Shown: piece by piece, positions 1 to 6,954 of the stretch
How the letters are laid out: the number at the start of each line of letters is the position of its first letter
Numbering within the stretch: position 1 is the first letter of the stretch
Source: Verrucomicrobiota bacterium
GTDB taxonomy: Bacteria > Verrucomicrobiota > Verrucomicrobiia > Chthoniobacterales > UBA10450
Assembly: GCA_003219995.1 (NCBI GenBank)
Contig: QHRC01000069.1
Coordinates: 1-11,926 of the forward strand
Direction of reading: 5' to 3'
DNA length: 11,926 bases
Notes under the pieces: model-generated
What the model saw: the letters and a program-made list of their open reading frames with translations, nothing else
What the model was told of the DNA's origin: nothing
Database searches by the model: none
Translations under genes and position numbers: made by a program

Positions 1-4
1 CCTA

Positions 5-1174
5 ATGTTTGTCATCCTCAGCGCGGGAATTTTCCTCCGAGCGTGGCCGACCACAGGCTTTCATGGCGTCGGTTACGACGAGGGCATCTATGCTCGTTAC
101 GTCAAAACAGCGCTAAAGGAAGGAATCTGGAATTATCCGGACATCGTGCGCGCGTACGTAAAATGGCAAGAAGAACGCTCCGACGCAGTCGTGCCGGCGA
201 CGCGCATTGGGTTTTTGTTGCCCGCCAGCGCTTTGGCTGCAGTTAGTCGGCTCGATCCACTGACTGCGCTGCGATGCATTTCGCTCGTTTCGAGTGTTCT
301 TTTATTGCTCGCTACTGCGATTATCGCCTATCGGCTTGGCGGCAGCGAGCGCATGCTACTCTTAACCATGTTGATGGCGGTGGCGCCACTACAGATTCAT
401 TTGGCGCAACGTTCGTTGGCAGATGGTTACTTCGCATTCTGGGCGGTGCTGTGCGCGTGGTTTCTCTGGGAGAATTTGCAAACGCCGAAGCACAAAGGGT
501 GGCTGGCGGGCTACGGCTTCGGTCTCTTCGTTCTCGTGCTAACGAAAGAAAATGCCGCATTTGTTTTCGCGGCGTTGATCATCGTGTCGATTGTCTTCGC
601 GTCTTTCAAACTGGGCCGCGCGAGCGTTTCCTTATTTGTGGTAAGTTTCCTCGCCCCAGCGCTCGCGGTATTGACACTGGCCGCGCTGGTAGGCGGAATA
701 GGCGAGTGGATTTCGTTCTATCGGATGTTTACGCAAAAATCGGCCGCACTGAGCTATCCAATTCTTTTCCAGGATGGCGTCTGGTACCGTTACTTGATCG
801 ATTTCACTTTGCTCTCGCCTTTGGTTACCGTTCTCGCCCTGGGTGCTTTGTTTCAGATCGACAGGGAATCACGACCAGATGTCTTTTGGGCGCTCTTTCT
901 CGGAGCAAGCTACGGCCTAATGTCCGCTGTGCCATATGGAATGAGCTTACGCTTTGCCGCCTATTGGGACTTACCCTTGCGTTGGCTCGCTTTATCGCAG
1001 GTGCTCCAGATGGCAAAGAAGCCTCCACGAATAAGGCCGCTTTTCGCTCTGGCAGGTGTGATCTTGATTCTGGCCGCGGTGGACCTGTTCCAGTACTGGC
1101 GCTACTTCGTGCACGCACAGATTTACGATCCAGTCTCGTTCCAATTGCTGCGCGCTTCACGATTAATCAAGTAA
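5..1174 (+). CDS. Polytopic GT-C membrane glycosyltransferase (PMT_2/GT39-like), possibly 5'-truncated
   Basis: The visible 389 residues are mostly hydrophobic, with roughly nine membrane-spanning stretches, ending in a short basic tail rather than a large soluble domain. Just after the first hydrophobic segment lies GYDEGIYARYV, whose Asp25-Glu26 pair sits where GT-C enzymes of the PMT/ArnT group carry their first-loop acidic motif. A second typical element, LAQRSLADGYFAF near residues 133-145, follows a membrane span. Known members transfer a sugar from a polyprenyl-phosphate donor to a protein or lipid on the outer face of the cytoplasmic membrane; the sugar and acceptor here cannot be read. 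The ATG lies only 4 bases from the window edge and the frame is open upstream, so the true start may be outside; the first membrane helix looks short. The DPM1-type gene 57 bp downstream could supply its donor, probably in the same operon. Confidence 0.72.
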   Translation: MFVILSAGIFLRAWPTTGFHGVGYDEGIYARYVKTALKEGIWNYPDIVRAYVKWQEERSDAVVPATRIGFLLPASALAAVSRLDPLTALRCISLVSSVLLLLATAIIAYRLGGSERMLLLTMLMAVAPLQIHLAQRSLADGYFAFWAVLCAWFLWENLQTPKHKGWLAGYGFGLFVLVLTKENAAFVFAALIIVSIVFASFKLGRASVSLFVVSFLAPALAVLTLAALVGGIGEWISFYRMFTQKSAALSYPILFQDGVWYRYLIDFTLLSPLVTVLALGALFQIDRESRPDVFWALFLGASYGLMSAVPYGMSLRFAAYWDLPLRWLALSQVLQMAKKPPRIRPLFALAGVILILAAVDLFQYWRYFVHAQIYDPVSFQLLRASRLIK

Positions 1175-1231
1175 GCAGCCGGTCCGGCGGATGAGGCGCA
1201 ATGGCATATCCTCTGCTGCTCTGAACGGGAG

Positions 1232-2077
1232 ATGGTTACTCTTCCCCCCGGACCGCTTGTCGATGCGAACCAGCGCGTCCACGCTCGCTGGAATGGCACG
1301 ACAAATTTTCCAGGCGAACAAAGTTGCCTTGATTTGACGCTCGTCTTGCCGACGTACAACGAGCGTGAAAACCTTCCCCGGCTTTTTGGTCAAATTGACC
1401 ACGCCCTTGAGGGGCTCTGCTTCGAAGTCATCTTGGTGGATGACGATTCACCGGATCAGACGTGGGCTGTGGCGCGAAAATTCCAGAAGCGATATCCGTG
1501 GTTGCACGTAATCCGGCGGCGCCAGGTCCGCGGATTAAGCTCCGCTGTCATCTGCGGATTTCGTCGTGGCCGCGGAAGGATTTTGGGAGTAATGGACGCG
1601 GATTTGCAACACGACGTCGCGCTTGTGCCAGCGCTGTTAGAGGAGGCAGCCCATGCCGAGTTCGCGGTCGCGACCCGGCGCGCTGCGGGCGGCAGCGACG
1701 GAAAATGGTCGCGATTCCGCCGCCTTGGAAGCGCGATTGCGACAATGCTGGCGCGCTTTCTGGCCAATGTTCCTTTTTCTGATCCGATGTCGGGCTTTTT
1801 TGTAGTGCGTCGCGAAGTGTTTGAATCGATTGATGACGGCTATCTTCACCCGCGTGGCTACAAGATTTTGATCTATCTTTACGTGCGGGCCGTTCAGCAT
1901 TTTGGGAAAAGCGCGATTCGCCTTCGCGAGCTTGGTTATCAGTTCGCTAATCGCCAACGCGGACGAAGCAAACTGAATCCGAGAGTCATGTTCGACTATT
2001 TTCTGATGCTCATTGAATTGCGTTTCAAAACGCCGTTTCGAGTTCCACGACCACGATGGTCGCACGCAGCTTTTTGA
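1232..2077 (+). CDS. GT2 glycosyltransferase, polyprenyl-phosphate mannose synthase (DPM1) type
   Basis: The 281-residue protein has the complete layout of dolichol/polyprenol-phosphate mannose synthases: VLPTYNERENL (residues 38-48), the nucleotide-binding VDDDSPD (69-75), the metal-binding DAD in MDADLQHD (121-128), SDPMSGFFVVRR (183-194) and GRSKL (244-248). Known enzymes move mannose or glucose from a nucleotide sugar to a polyprenyl phosphate on the cytoplasmic face, giving the donor for GT-C enzymes. There are no C-terminal membrane helices or GtrA domain, so it is the soluble single-domain form. The start is uncertain: GGGAG directly abuts the ATG, the first 32 residues do not belong to the domain, and the frame is open back to the TAA of the preceding gene. 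A TTG at 1334 is the only obvious later alternative. Mannose versus glucose cannot be decided from sequence. It converges on the minus-strand gene with a 34-bp gap lacking a clear terminator. Confidence 0.88.
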   Translation: MVTLPPGPLVDANQRVHARWNGTTNFPGEQSCLDLTLVLPTYNERENLPRLFGQIDHALEGLCFEVILVDDDSPDQTWAVARKFQKRYPWLHVIRRRQVRGLSSAVICGFRRGRGRILGVMDADLQHDVALVPALLEEAAHAEFAVATRRAAGGSDGKWSRFRRLGSAIATMLARFLANVPFSDPMSGFFVVRREVFESIDDGYLHPRGYKILIYLYVRAVQHFGKSAIRLRELGYQFANRQRGRSKLNPRVMFDYFLMLIELRFKTPFRVPRPRWSHAAF

Positions 2078-2111
2078 ACGGAGAGTTTGCTGATCGCGAT
2101 ACAGCCAGCTG

Positions 2112-4046
2112 TCATTCACTGGCAATTTGCTGCCGTAATTTCGCGAACGCGGGCTGATTGGGCTCAAGCTCAATAGCGCGATCGATTTCTTTACGCGCAT
2201 TTTCGAGATCGCGCTCAACCAAAAGAATTTTAGCGACCAAATAATGCGTTTTGGCGTCGTTTGGATCCTGTTCCAATGCTTTCGCGAAGAACTTGGCCGC
2301 GAGACTCCAACGTTTTTCTTCCAAGGCTAGAATGCCAAGGTTGTTGTAGGCCCCTTCGTGGTTCGGATCGAGATGGAGGGTAGCAAAATAATAAGATTTC
2401 GCCGTTGGCTTATCCCCCTGCCGGAGCCGAAGATTGCCCAGGGCAAAATTCAACTCCGCGTTTTCAGGCACGTAAGCATAAGCGACCCTTAACTTCTGTT
2501 CTGCCAACGGCAGGTCGTTCGACTCGAGTGCCTGCCAGCCTGCATTGTAACTGTCCAAGGCCCAGAGCGACGGGTCGCGCTTTGGGATAGAAACGAACCA
2601 GGTTGCCAGAACTAAAAGCAAAACATAAATGGTCGCTCGACGATAATTGATCGTGGCACAGCTCTCCCAAAGTACCCACATGCCGTAAGCGGCGAACAGA
2701 AGCAGGCCGGGAACCGCCGCAAGGCGATAGCGCTCCGTCACAAAAACACTGAGCAACGAAATCATATGCAGGACGACCGCCGCAGTGATCCAGCGTGAGA
2801 GAGGCAGTGCGATCCAGGCGATCAATAGACCGGGAATAGCCAAGGCGGCGACAATTCCAAACCGCAGCCCGGGGAAAATCACCTGATGCTCCCGGAGAGC
2901 GGTGATCATACTCAGGTCATCATATTGAAATGCGTTCCAGAAATTGCACACCTTCGTCCAGAGCAAGTTCAGCCATGCGCCGAAGTGGTGGCCGATGTAA
3001 GCTTTCGCCTTGGCAAACCAGTAGGCAGAGACTTCCGATCGCTTAAGTGGACGACCGGCGGCTTTTTCGGCAACGTTGATCGACTCCTTCAGCATTACTT
3101 CCTGCCCGGCATGCAAGCCTGGAGGGAACCGGGGATACCCAGTCGCGAGCGGGTTATTGCCGATCCAAAAATTCACGCCACTGTGAGCGGACAGAAAAAC
3201 AGGATCGCGCGCGACGAAATAGTTATGGATCCAACAAGGCGAAGTGCCGATGCCGATTCCGAGAAAAAGAAGGGCGATGGCACTTAGCGTCGCGATAGCT
3301 GATCGTTCATGGCTCGGGGGCCGCGGCTTGAAAACGATGGCCGCAAGTAGCAGCGGAGTAAGGAAAAGAATTGTCGCAACACCCATCGCAGCGACACCGG
3401 TGAACAAACCATAGACGAAAGACGCGCGTCCGCTCGGCGCCGATCTTCTTCGCACGATTAACCAAAGCAAAAGCCAAAAAACAAAAACCGAACACGCTGT
3501 CGGCATTAGGATGACTGCGTAGGTCTGCGCCGGAACAAAAAAGGCCCAGCCGATAGCGGCAAGTATTCCAACGACGTGACCTCGCTTCCCCAGAATAAAA
3601 CTCCGGGGGCCGCCGTGAGTTTTTCCTGACTCCTCCGTCGGCGGCGAGAAAACGCTTACCCCGAGCTTGTAGAGAACTACAGCCGTTCCGGCATCGAGGC
3701 AGGCCTGCAACAGACCGGGAACGAATGGGCCATAGCCAGCCAGTTTATAGATCAGCGCGAGCAAATAGGCATAGAGTGGTAGACCGTAGAAGGCCAGATG
3801 GTCCGTGAGTTGGCCGTGCAGGATGCGTTGCGCCCAATCATCATAGAAGTGCATGTCCCCACGCATGGGGAGCAGGAACGGAGAACCTGCTAGTCTCGTC
3901 AGAACAACGATGCGCAGAAGAAAGACGACCACAAAAATGTAGTGGCTGGCGCCGACGGAATAACGGAAGGCCGATTTCAAGAATCTCACGCCGCTATTCA
4001 AGCACGATGCGTGCGCCCGGTGTAACAGGTTTGCGGCGAAGCGCAT
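2112..4046 (-). CDS. GT-C family membrane protein (PMT_2/GT39-like) with C-terminal TPR domain
   Basis: This 644-residue protein begins with a membrane helix (about residues 36-54), then a first outside loop with MRGDMHFYDDWAQRIL, where acidic residues occupy the place of the GT-C catalytic motif, then GLPLYAYLLALIYK, typical of the second helix in PMT_2 proteins. Around ten hydrophobic segments run to about residue 485. The last 150 residues are soluble and contain about four TPR units, recognisable from A.YNNLG.LALEE..W..A and the recurring DPN/EPN turns. Likely role: polyprenyl-phosphate-sugar-dependent transfer to an acceptor, with the TPR part binding protein; this is inferred from architecture. 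The ATG at 4046 is preceded by a GGGGG run rather than a normal spaced ribosome site, so a start some 19 codons later (a Val codon) is possible. It is divergent from the pseudopilin gene, sharing a 121-bp promoter region. Confidence 0.75.
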   Translation of the reverse strand: MRFAANLLHRAHASCLNSGVRFLKSAFRYSVGASHYIFVVVFLLRIVVLTRLAGSPFLLPMRGDMHFYDDWAQRILHGQLTDHLAFYGLPLYAYLLALIYKLAGYGPFVPGLLQACLDAGTAVVLYKLGVSVFSPPTEESGKTHGGPRSFILGKRGHVVGILAAIGWAFFVPAQTYAVILMPTACSVFVFWLLLWLIVRRRSAPSGRASFVYGLFTGVAAMGVATILFLTPLLLAAIVFKPRPPSHERSAIATLSAIALLFLGIGIGTSPCWIHNYFVARDPVFLSAHSGVNFWIGNNPLATGYPRFPPGLHAGQEVMLKESINVAEKAAGRPLKRSEVSAYWFAKAKAYIGHHFGAWLNLLWTKVCNFWNAFQYDDLSMITALREHQVIFPGLRFGIVAALAIPGLLIAWIALPLSRWITAAVVLHMISLLSVFVTERYRLAAVPGLLLFAAYGMWVLWESCATINYRRATIYVLLLVLATWFVSIPKRDPSLWALDSYNAGWQALESNDLPLAEQKLRVAYAYVPENAELNFALGNLRLRQGDKPTAKSYYFATLHLDPNHEGAYNNLGILALEEKRWSLAAKFFAKALEQDPNDAKTHYLVAKILLVERDLENARKEIDRAIELEPNQPAFAKLRQQIASE

Positions 4047-4077
4047 ACCCCCGGCAAAATGTGAAAAAGCGCTGCGG

Positions 4078-4095
4078 TTGGCATCAACACTGCTT
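4078..4095 (+). promoter_or_regulatory. Candidate sigma-54 (-24/-12) promoter for the pseudopilin gene
   Basis: TTGGCATCAACACTGCTT matches the RpoN pattern YTGGCAYnnnnnnTGCT: the GG at 4080-4081 and the GC at 4092-4093 are exactly 12 bases apart, as required. Transcription would begin near 4104-4106, giving a leader of about 63 bases before the ATG at 4168. Sigma-54 control of pilin genes (pilA with PilR) is established in several Gram-negative groups. No upstream enhancer or activator gene is seen here, and a single 18-base match can occur by chance. The rest of the 4047-4167 divergent spacer shows no convincing sigma-70 pair on either strand. Confidence 0.42.
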
Positions 4096-4167
4096 CATAA
4101 AGAGACCTCCACGATCGTATCGCGGAGCGCAGTCAAACAAACAAAAGATAAAGAAAGCAATAGCAGT

Positions 4168-4575
4168 ATGTTAAACACCATCAACAAACGCCGCGGGGGC
4201 TTCACCCTCGTGGAAATCATGATCGTGGTCGCGATCATCGCGTTGCTCGCGGCGATTGCCGTGCCTGGATTTCTCCGGGCCCGCAAACGTTCGCAGGCCA
4301 CTCGAATTCTAAACGATCTGCGCATGATCGACTCCGCAGTCGATCAATACGCGATCGAAACCAACCGGGTTACCGGCAATACAGTTGCCGTTGTCGATTG
4401 GACGAATTACTTGAAAAGAGGCACGGTCCTTTACAACACGGGTAATGACCTCCTCGGCCACCCCTACGGTGCCGAGGTCGTGGACACACTGCCGGGCGTT
4501 CCGAAGGACAGTTTCGCAGGGTTATCGGACGTTGCACCGTCAGAGTTCTGGTCGCCCTACCCCATCCAGCCGTAG
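4168..4575 (+). CDS. Type IV pilin-like / type II secretion pseudopilin
   Basis: The 135-residue product has a textbook class III signal: an 11-residue basic leader (MLNTINKRRGG), then FTLVEIMIVVAIIALLAAIAV. Cleavage by a prepilin peptidase after Gly11 would leave N-terminal Phe, with the assembly Glu at mature position 5, and a 124-residue mature protein. After the helix come RARKRSQATRILNDLRMIDSAVDQYAIE, then a compact polar region and an FWSPYPIQP tail. An upstream TTG at 4078 keeps the frame open, but it would put 30 polar residues before the leader and coincides with the putative promoter; ATG 4168 gives a normal leader. The Shine-Dalgarno is weak (AAAGAAAG about 10 bases upstream). No secretin, ATPase or prepilin peptidase gene is nearby, so this is an orphan subunit that must use machinery encoded elsewhere. 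It lies between two TPR-tailed GT-C genes, one divergent and one 62 bp downstream. Confidence 0.9.
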   Translation: MLNTINKRRGGFTLVEIMIVVAIIALLAAIAVPGFLRARKRSQATRILNDLRMIDSAVDQYAIETNRVTGNTVAVVDWTNYLKRGTVLYNTGNDLLGHPYGAEVVDTLPGVPKDSFAGLSDVAPSEFWSPYPIQP

Positions 4576-4601
4576 GAATCTGGCGGCGATTCATTCTCCT
4601 G

Positions 4602-4634
4602 TCATTCCCGCAAAGCGGGAGTGGCAGGGAATGA
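4602..4634 (+). repeat. REP-like inverted repeat with two mutually exclusive stems, overlapping a ribosome site
   Basis: Between the pseudopilin stop and the next start lies TCATTCCC (4602-4609), TCCCGC (4606-4611), AAA, GCGGGA (4615-4620) and GGGAATGA (4627-4634). Two hairpins can form: the inner TCCCGC/GCGGGA stem with an AAA loop, or the outer TCATTCCC/GGGAATGA stem. They share the bases 4606-4609 and cannot coexist. The outer stem covers the AGGGA at 4626-4630 that is the only visible Shine-Dalgarno for the ATG at 4638. The unit resembles in form the ATTCCCGC-loop-GCGGGA dispersed palindromes found in many bacterial genomes. There is no U-run, so it is not a simple terminator. Regulation is inference. 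Confidence 0.5.
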
Positions 4635-4637
4635 GTC

Positions 4638-6869
4638 ATGCGAACAAGACTCGGAAGTCGCTCCGTCTCGCAACTGTGTCTCGTGCTCGCCTTACCAACC
4701 CCGCTCGTTAGGCCGAGAACCACCCACCCGGTTCCGTGTCTGCGAGCAGTTGGCGATTGGGCTCCAATTTCCCGCCTATCGAAACTCGCGACTTATCTGC
4801 GCAGAGAATGGCTCCGTGTTCTTCTCCTTATAGTTATCGGCGTCATCGTGCGCGCGCCTGCCCTGCAAGGGGAGCGCATCTGGGACGATCAATATTTGTC
4901 TCATGATAACCCGTTCATTAAGAGTCCGCTCCTGATCCTCGAGACCTTTCGACACTATCTGTTTCTGGATTCGCTCTCGGCCCATTACCGGCCGGTGCAG
5001 AACATCTCATTCATCGTCGATTACTTTTTTTGGAACACCGACTCGTACGGCTTTCACCTGACGAATATGCTCCTGCACGCCGGTAGCGGTGTTCTGCTCT
5101 ACTTCTTGCTTCGCCAACTCTTCGCATCGCTCTTCTTGCGCCGGGTCTCAGTTGCCGTCCGTGACCGTGCGCAACGGTGCTCTTTTTCCTCGCTCTCCAC
5201 GGCTGCGTTCTGCGTCGCGATGATCTGGGTTGTGCACCCGGTTCACAGTGCGGCGGTAGATTACATCTCGGGGCGCGCCGACAGTCTCGCATTTCTCTTT
5301 GCCAGCGCCGCGTGGCTACTATTTCTGCGCGCGCAACGGGCTCGGGGCACAGTTCTCCGTGGCTCGCTCTATTTACTCGCTGCTGTCTCAGGTCTGCTCG
5401 CGTTGTTATCGCGCGAGATCGCCTGCGTCTGGCTCGCGCTCTTTGTCGCTCACCTGCTTCTCGTCGAGAAGAAACAGGTGCGGCTTCGCACGCGCATCTG
5501 GGCGGTGGCCTGCTGCGTCGCGCTCATCGCCATTTACATGGCTCTCCGTTATCTACCCGAAAGGCGCACGACGCCTATGCCCGATGCCGGCTGGAGTGGA
5601 CCCCTTCGCGCCGTGCTGATGGCGCGAACGCTCGGCGATTACGGTCGTCTGATGATTTTTCCCGGCAATCTGCACATGGAACGCACGGTATTCAATCCGG
5701 CGGCCTGCCGCAGCAACGCAGACTGGCGACGGGCGATTGGTATCGAATACCTGTCCGTGGTTGGATTGTTTGTCCTCGCTGCTTTGATCTGCGGCAGCGC
5801 AAAAAGAGGTCCCGGTCAGCCGGCGCGTATCTTCGGTGCAAGCTGGTTTCTCGCTGGTTATTTGCCGATTTCCAATGTCATCCAGTTGGATGCGACGGTC
5901 GCTGAGCACTGGCTCTACTTGCCGAGCGTCGGGTTCCTGGTTTTTCTCGCCGGCTGCGCGTTTGAATTGCCGGTGCGCTATCGGGGTGTCGTCGGTGCAT
6001 TCGTATCTGTCGCGGTAATTGCCTTTGGCGTTCGCAGCGCGATACGCAGCAGCGATTGGGTAAACGAGGAGACGTTTTACAAGCGCACGCTTGCCGCAGG
6101 CGGCACGAGCACGAGGGTCGCCGCCAATCTCGCTCAAATTTACGCCCATCGCGGTGATGACGCCGCCGCCGAGAAGATGTTCAGACGCGTGCTCGAGATC
6201 ACCCCCAATTATCCGATCGCGCGCAACAATCTCGCTGGCTTACTGTTCCGAATAGGCAAGACGGCCGAGGCTGAAGCAATGTTCGATTGGTCGGCACGGG
6301 CGGCCGTACAAACGCGCAGAGAATATCCGCGCACGTGGATCGCCGCGGTCAACCTCGCGCATCTTCGACATAAGGCAAAAGACGACAAAGCGGCGCTGGG
6401 CATTCTTGAGAACTCTCGCGTCGCATACCCGGACATTTGGGAAATCATCAGCTTCGAATCCGAAGTTCTTCGTGAAACGCAAGGACCCGACGCCGCCGTG
6501 CATCTCGTCGAAAATTTCGCGCGCCATAATTGGTGGCACTACGGCGCGGCCCTCGCGCTCGGTCGCTTGTACGCGCAACAAGGCGACGTAAGACGAGCCG
6601 ATGCTTCCCTTGGCCATGCCAGCCGGCTCGATGTTCATGATACCGAAGCGCTCAACCTCATCGCGCTGATTCGACTGCGCGAGAATCGCCTGGAGGAAGC
6701 TTTTGCCGCGCAGCGCCGCGCCGTCTCGCGGCAACCAGACGAGCCGCGACAGTACCTGTTACTTTCAAATATCCTGGAAAAAATGGGGCGCGCCGATGAG
6801 GTCCGTGCCACGCTCGCGCAGGTGAACCGCTTACAGGCATTCGCGAAATCGCAAGCCGCAGCCAATTAA
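4638..6869 (+). CDS. TMTC-like membrane O-glycosyltransferase with C-terminal TPR repeats
   Basis: The 743-residue protein has a Pro/Arg-rich N-terminus (about 55 residues), a first membrane helix (about 59-72), then GERIWDDQYLSHDNP, with Asp83-Asp84 at the GT-C motif position. It continues with YRPVQNISFIVDYFFW (118-132), YGFHLTNMLLH (137-147) and HPVHSAAVDYISGRADSL (200-217). PISNVIQLDATVAEHWLYLPSVG (residues 410-432) follows further on. This series is the pattern of TMTC proteins, whose animal members O-mannosylate cadherins from dolichyl-phosphate mannose. From about residue 490 to the end it is soluble and consists of TPR-type helices (IYAHRGDDAAAEKMFRRVLEI and similar). ATG 4638 has AGGGA seven bases upstream; a GTG at 4683 is the only other reasonable start before the first helix. 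Its place directly behind a pseudopilin gene suggests, but does not show, that the pilin is a substrate, as for TfpW behind pilA in Pseudomonas. Confidence 0.8.
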   Translation: MRTRLGSRSVSQLCLVLALPTPLVRPRTTHPVPCLRAVGDWAPISRLSKLATYLRREWLRVLLLIVIGVIVRAPALQGERIWDDQYLSHDNPFIKSPLLILETFRHYLFLDSLSAHYRPVQNISFIVDYFFWNTDSYGFHLTNMLLHAGSGVLLYFLLRQLFASLFLRRVSVAVRDRAQRCSFSSLSTAAFCVAMIWVVHPVHSAAVDYISGRADSLAFLFASAAWLLFLRAQRARGTVLRGSLYLLAAVSGLLALLSREIACVWLALFVAHLLLVEKKQVRLRTRIWAVACCVALIAIYMALRYLPERRTTPMPDAGWSGPLRAVLMARTLGDYGRLMIFPGNLHMERTVFNPAACRSNADWRRAIGIEYLSVVGLFVLAALICGSAKRGPGQPARIFGASWFLAGYLPISNVIQLDATVAEHWLYLPSVGFLVFLAGCAFELPVRYRGVVGAFVSVAVIAFGVRSAIRSSDWVNEETFYKRTLAAGGTSTRVAANLAQIYAHRGDDAAAEKMFRRVLEITPNYPIARNNLAGLLFRIGKTAEAEAMFDWSARAAVQTRREYPRTWIAAVNLAHLRHKAKDDKAALGILENSRVAYPDIWEIISFESEVLRETQGPDAAVHLVENFARHNWWHYGAALALGRLYAQQGDVRRADASLGHASRLDVHDTEALNLIALIRLRENRLEEAFAAQRRAVSRQPDEPRQYLLLSNILEKMGRADEVRATLAQVNRLQAFAKSQAAAN

Positions 6870-6917
6870 GCGCACGGCACCGCTGCAACCGGGATCGCCG
6901 AACGTTGCCCTTCTGAC

Positions 6918-6942
6918 TAGCCGAGGTCGGCGACCTCGGCTA
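6918..6942. repeat. Perfect 25-bp palindrome (REP-like)
   Basis: Arms TAGCCGAGGTCG (6918-6929) and CGACCTCGGCTA (6931-6942) are exact reverse complements around a single central G. It lies 48 bases after the stop of the TMTC-like gene and 12 bases before the ATG of the reductoisomerase gene. No T-run follows on either side, so it is not a normal intrinsic terminator, although a transcript would fold tightly. I remember palindromes of this GCCGAGGTCG type as frequent dispersed repeats in soil Verrucomicrobiota genomes, but a second copy is not present in this window to prove repetition. Reaching so close to the start codon, it could limit ribosome access. Confidence 0.7.
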
Positions 6943-6954
6943 CAACAACCCTCG

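Noticed and set aside
274..1194. Plus-strand open frame (306 codons) in another frame of the first GT-C gene
   Set aside because: Its translation is Arg-rich without membrane pattern or motif, whereas the other frame shows regular hydrophobic helices and the DE motif.
2078..2111. Possible bidirectional terminator between convergent genes (ACAGCCAGCTGT)
   Set aside because: The imperfect palindrome is too short and has no T-run on either strand.
4078..4167. TTG start giving the pseudopilin 30 extra N-terminal residues
   Set aside because: Prepilin leaders are short and basic; ATG 4168 gives an 11-residue leader, and the extension overlaps the likely promoter.
5553..6149. Long minus-strand open frame (198 codons) opposite the TMTC-like gene
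   Set aside because: Low-complexity Arg/Ala-rich translation with no domain, fully opposite a gene with clear motifs; a shadow of GC-rich codon use.
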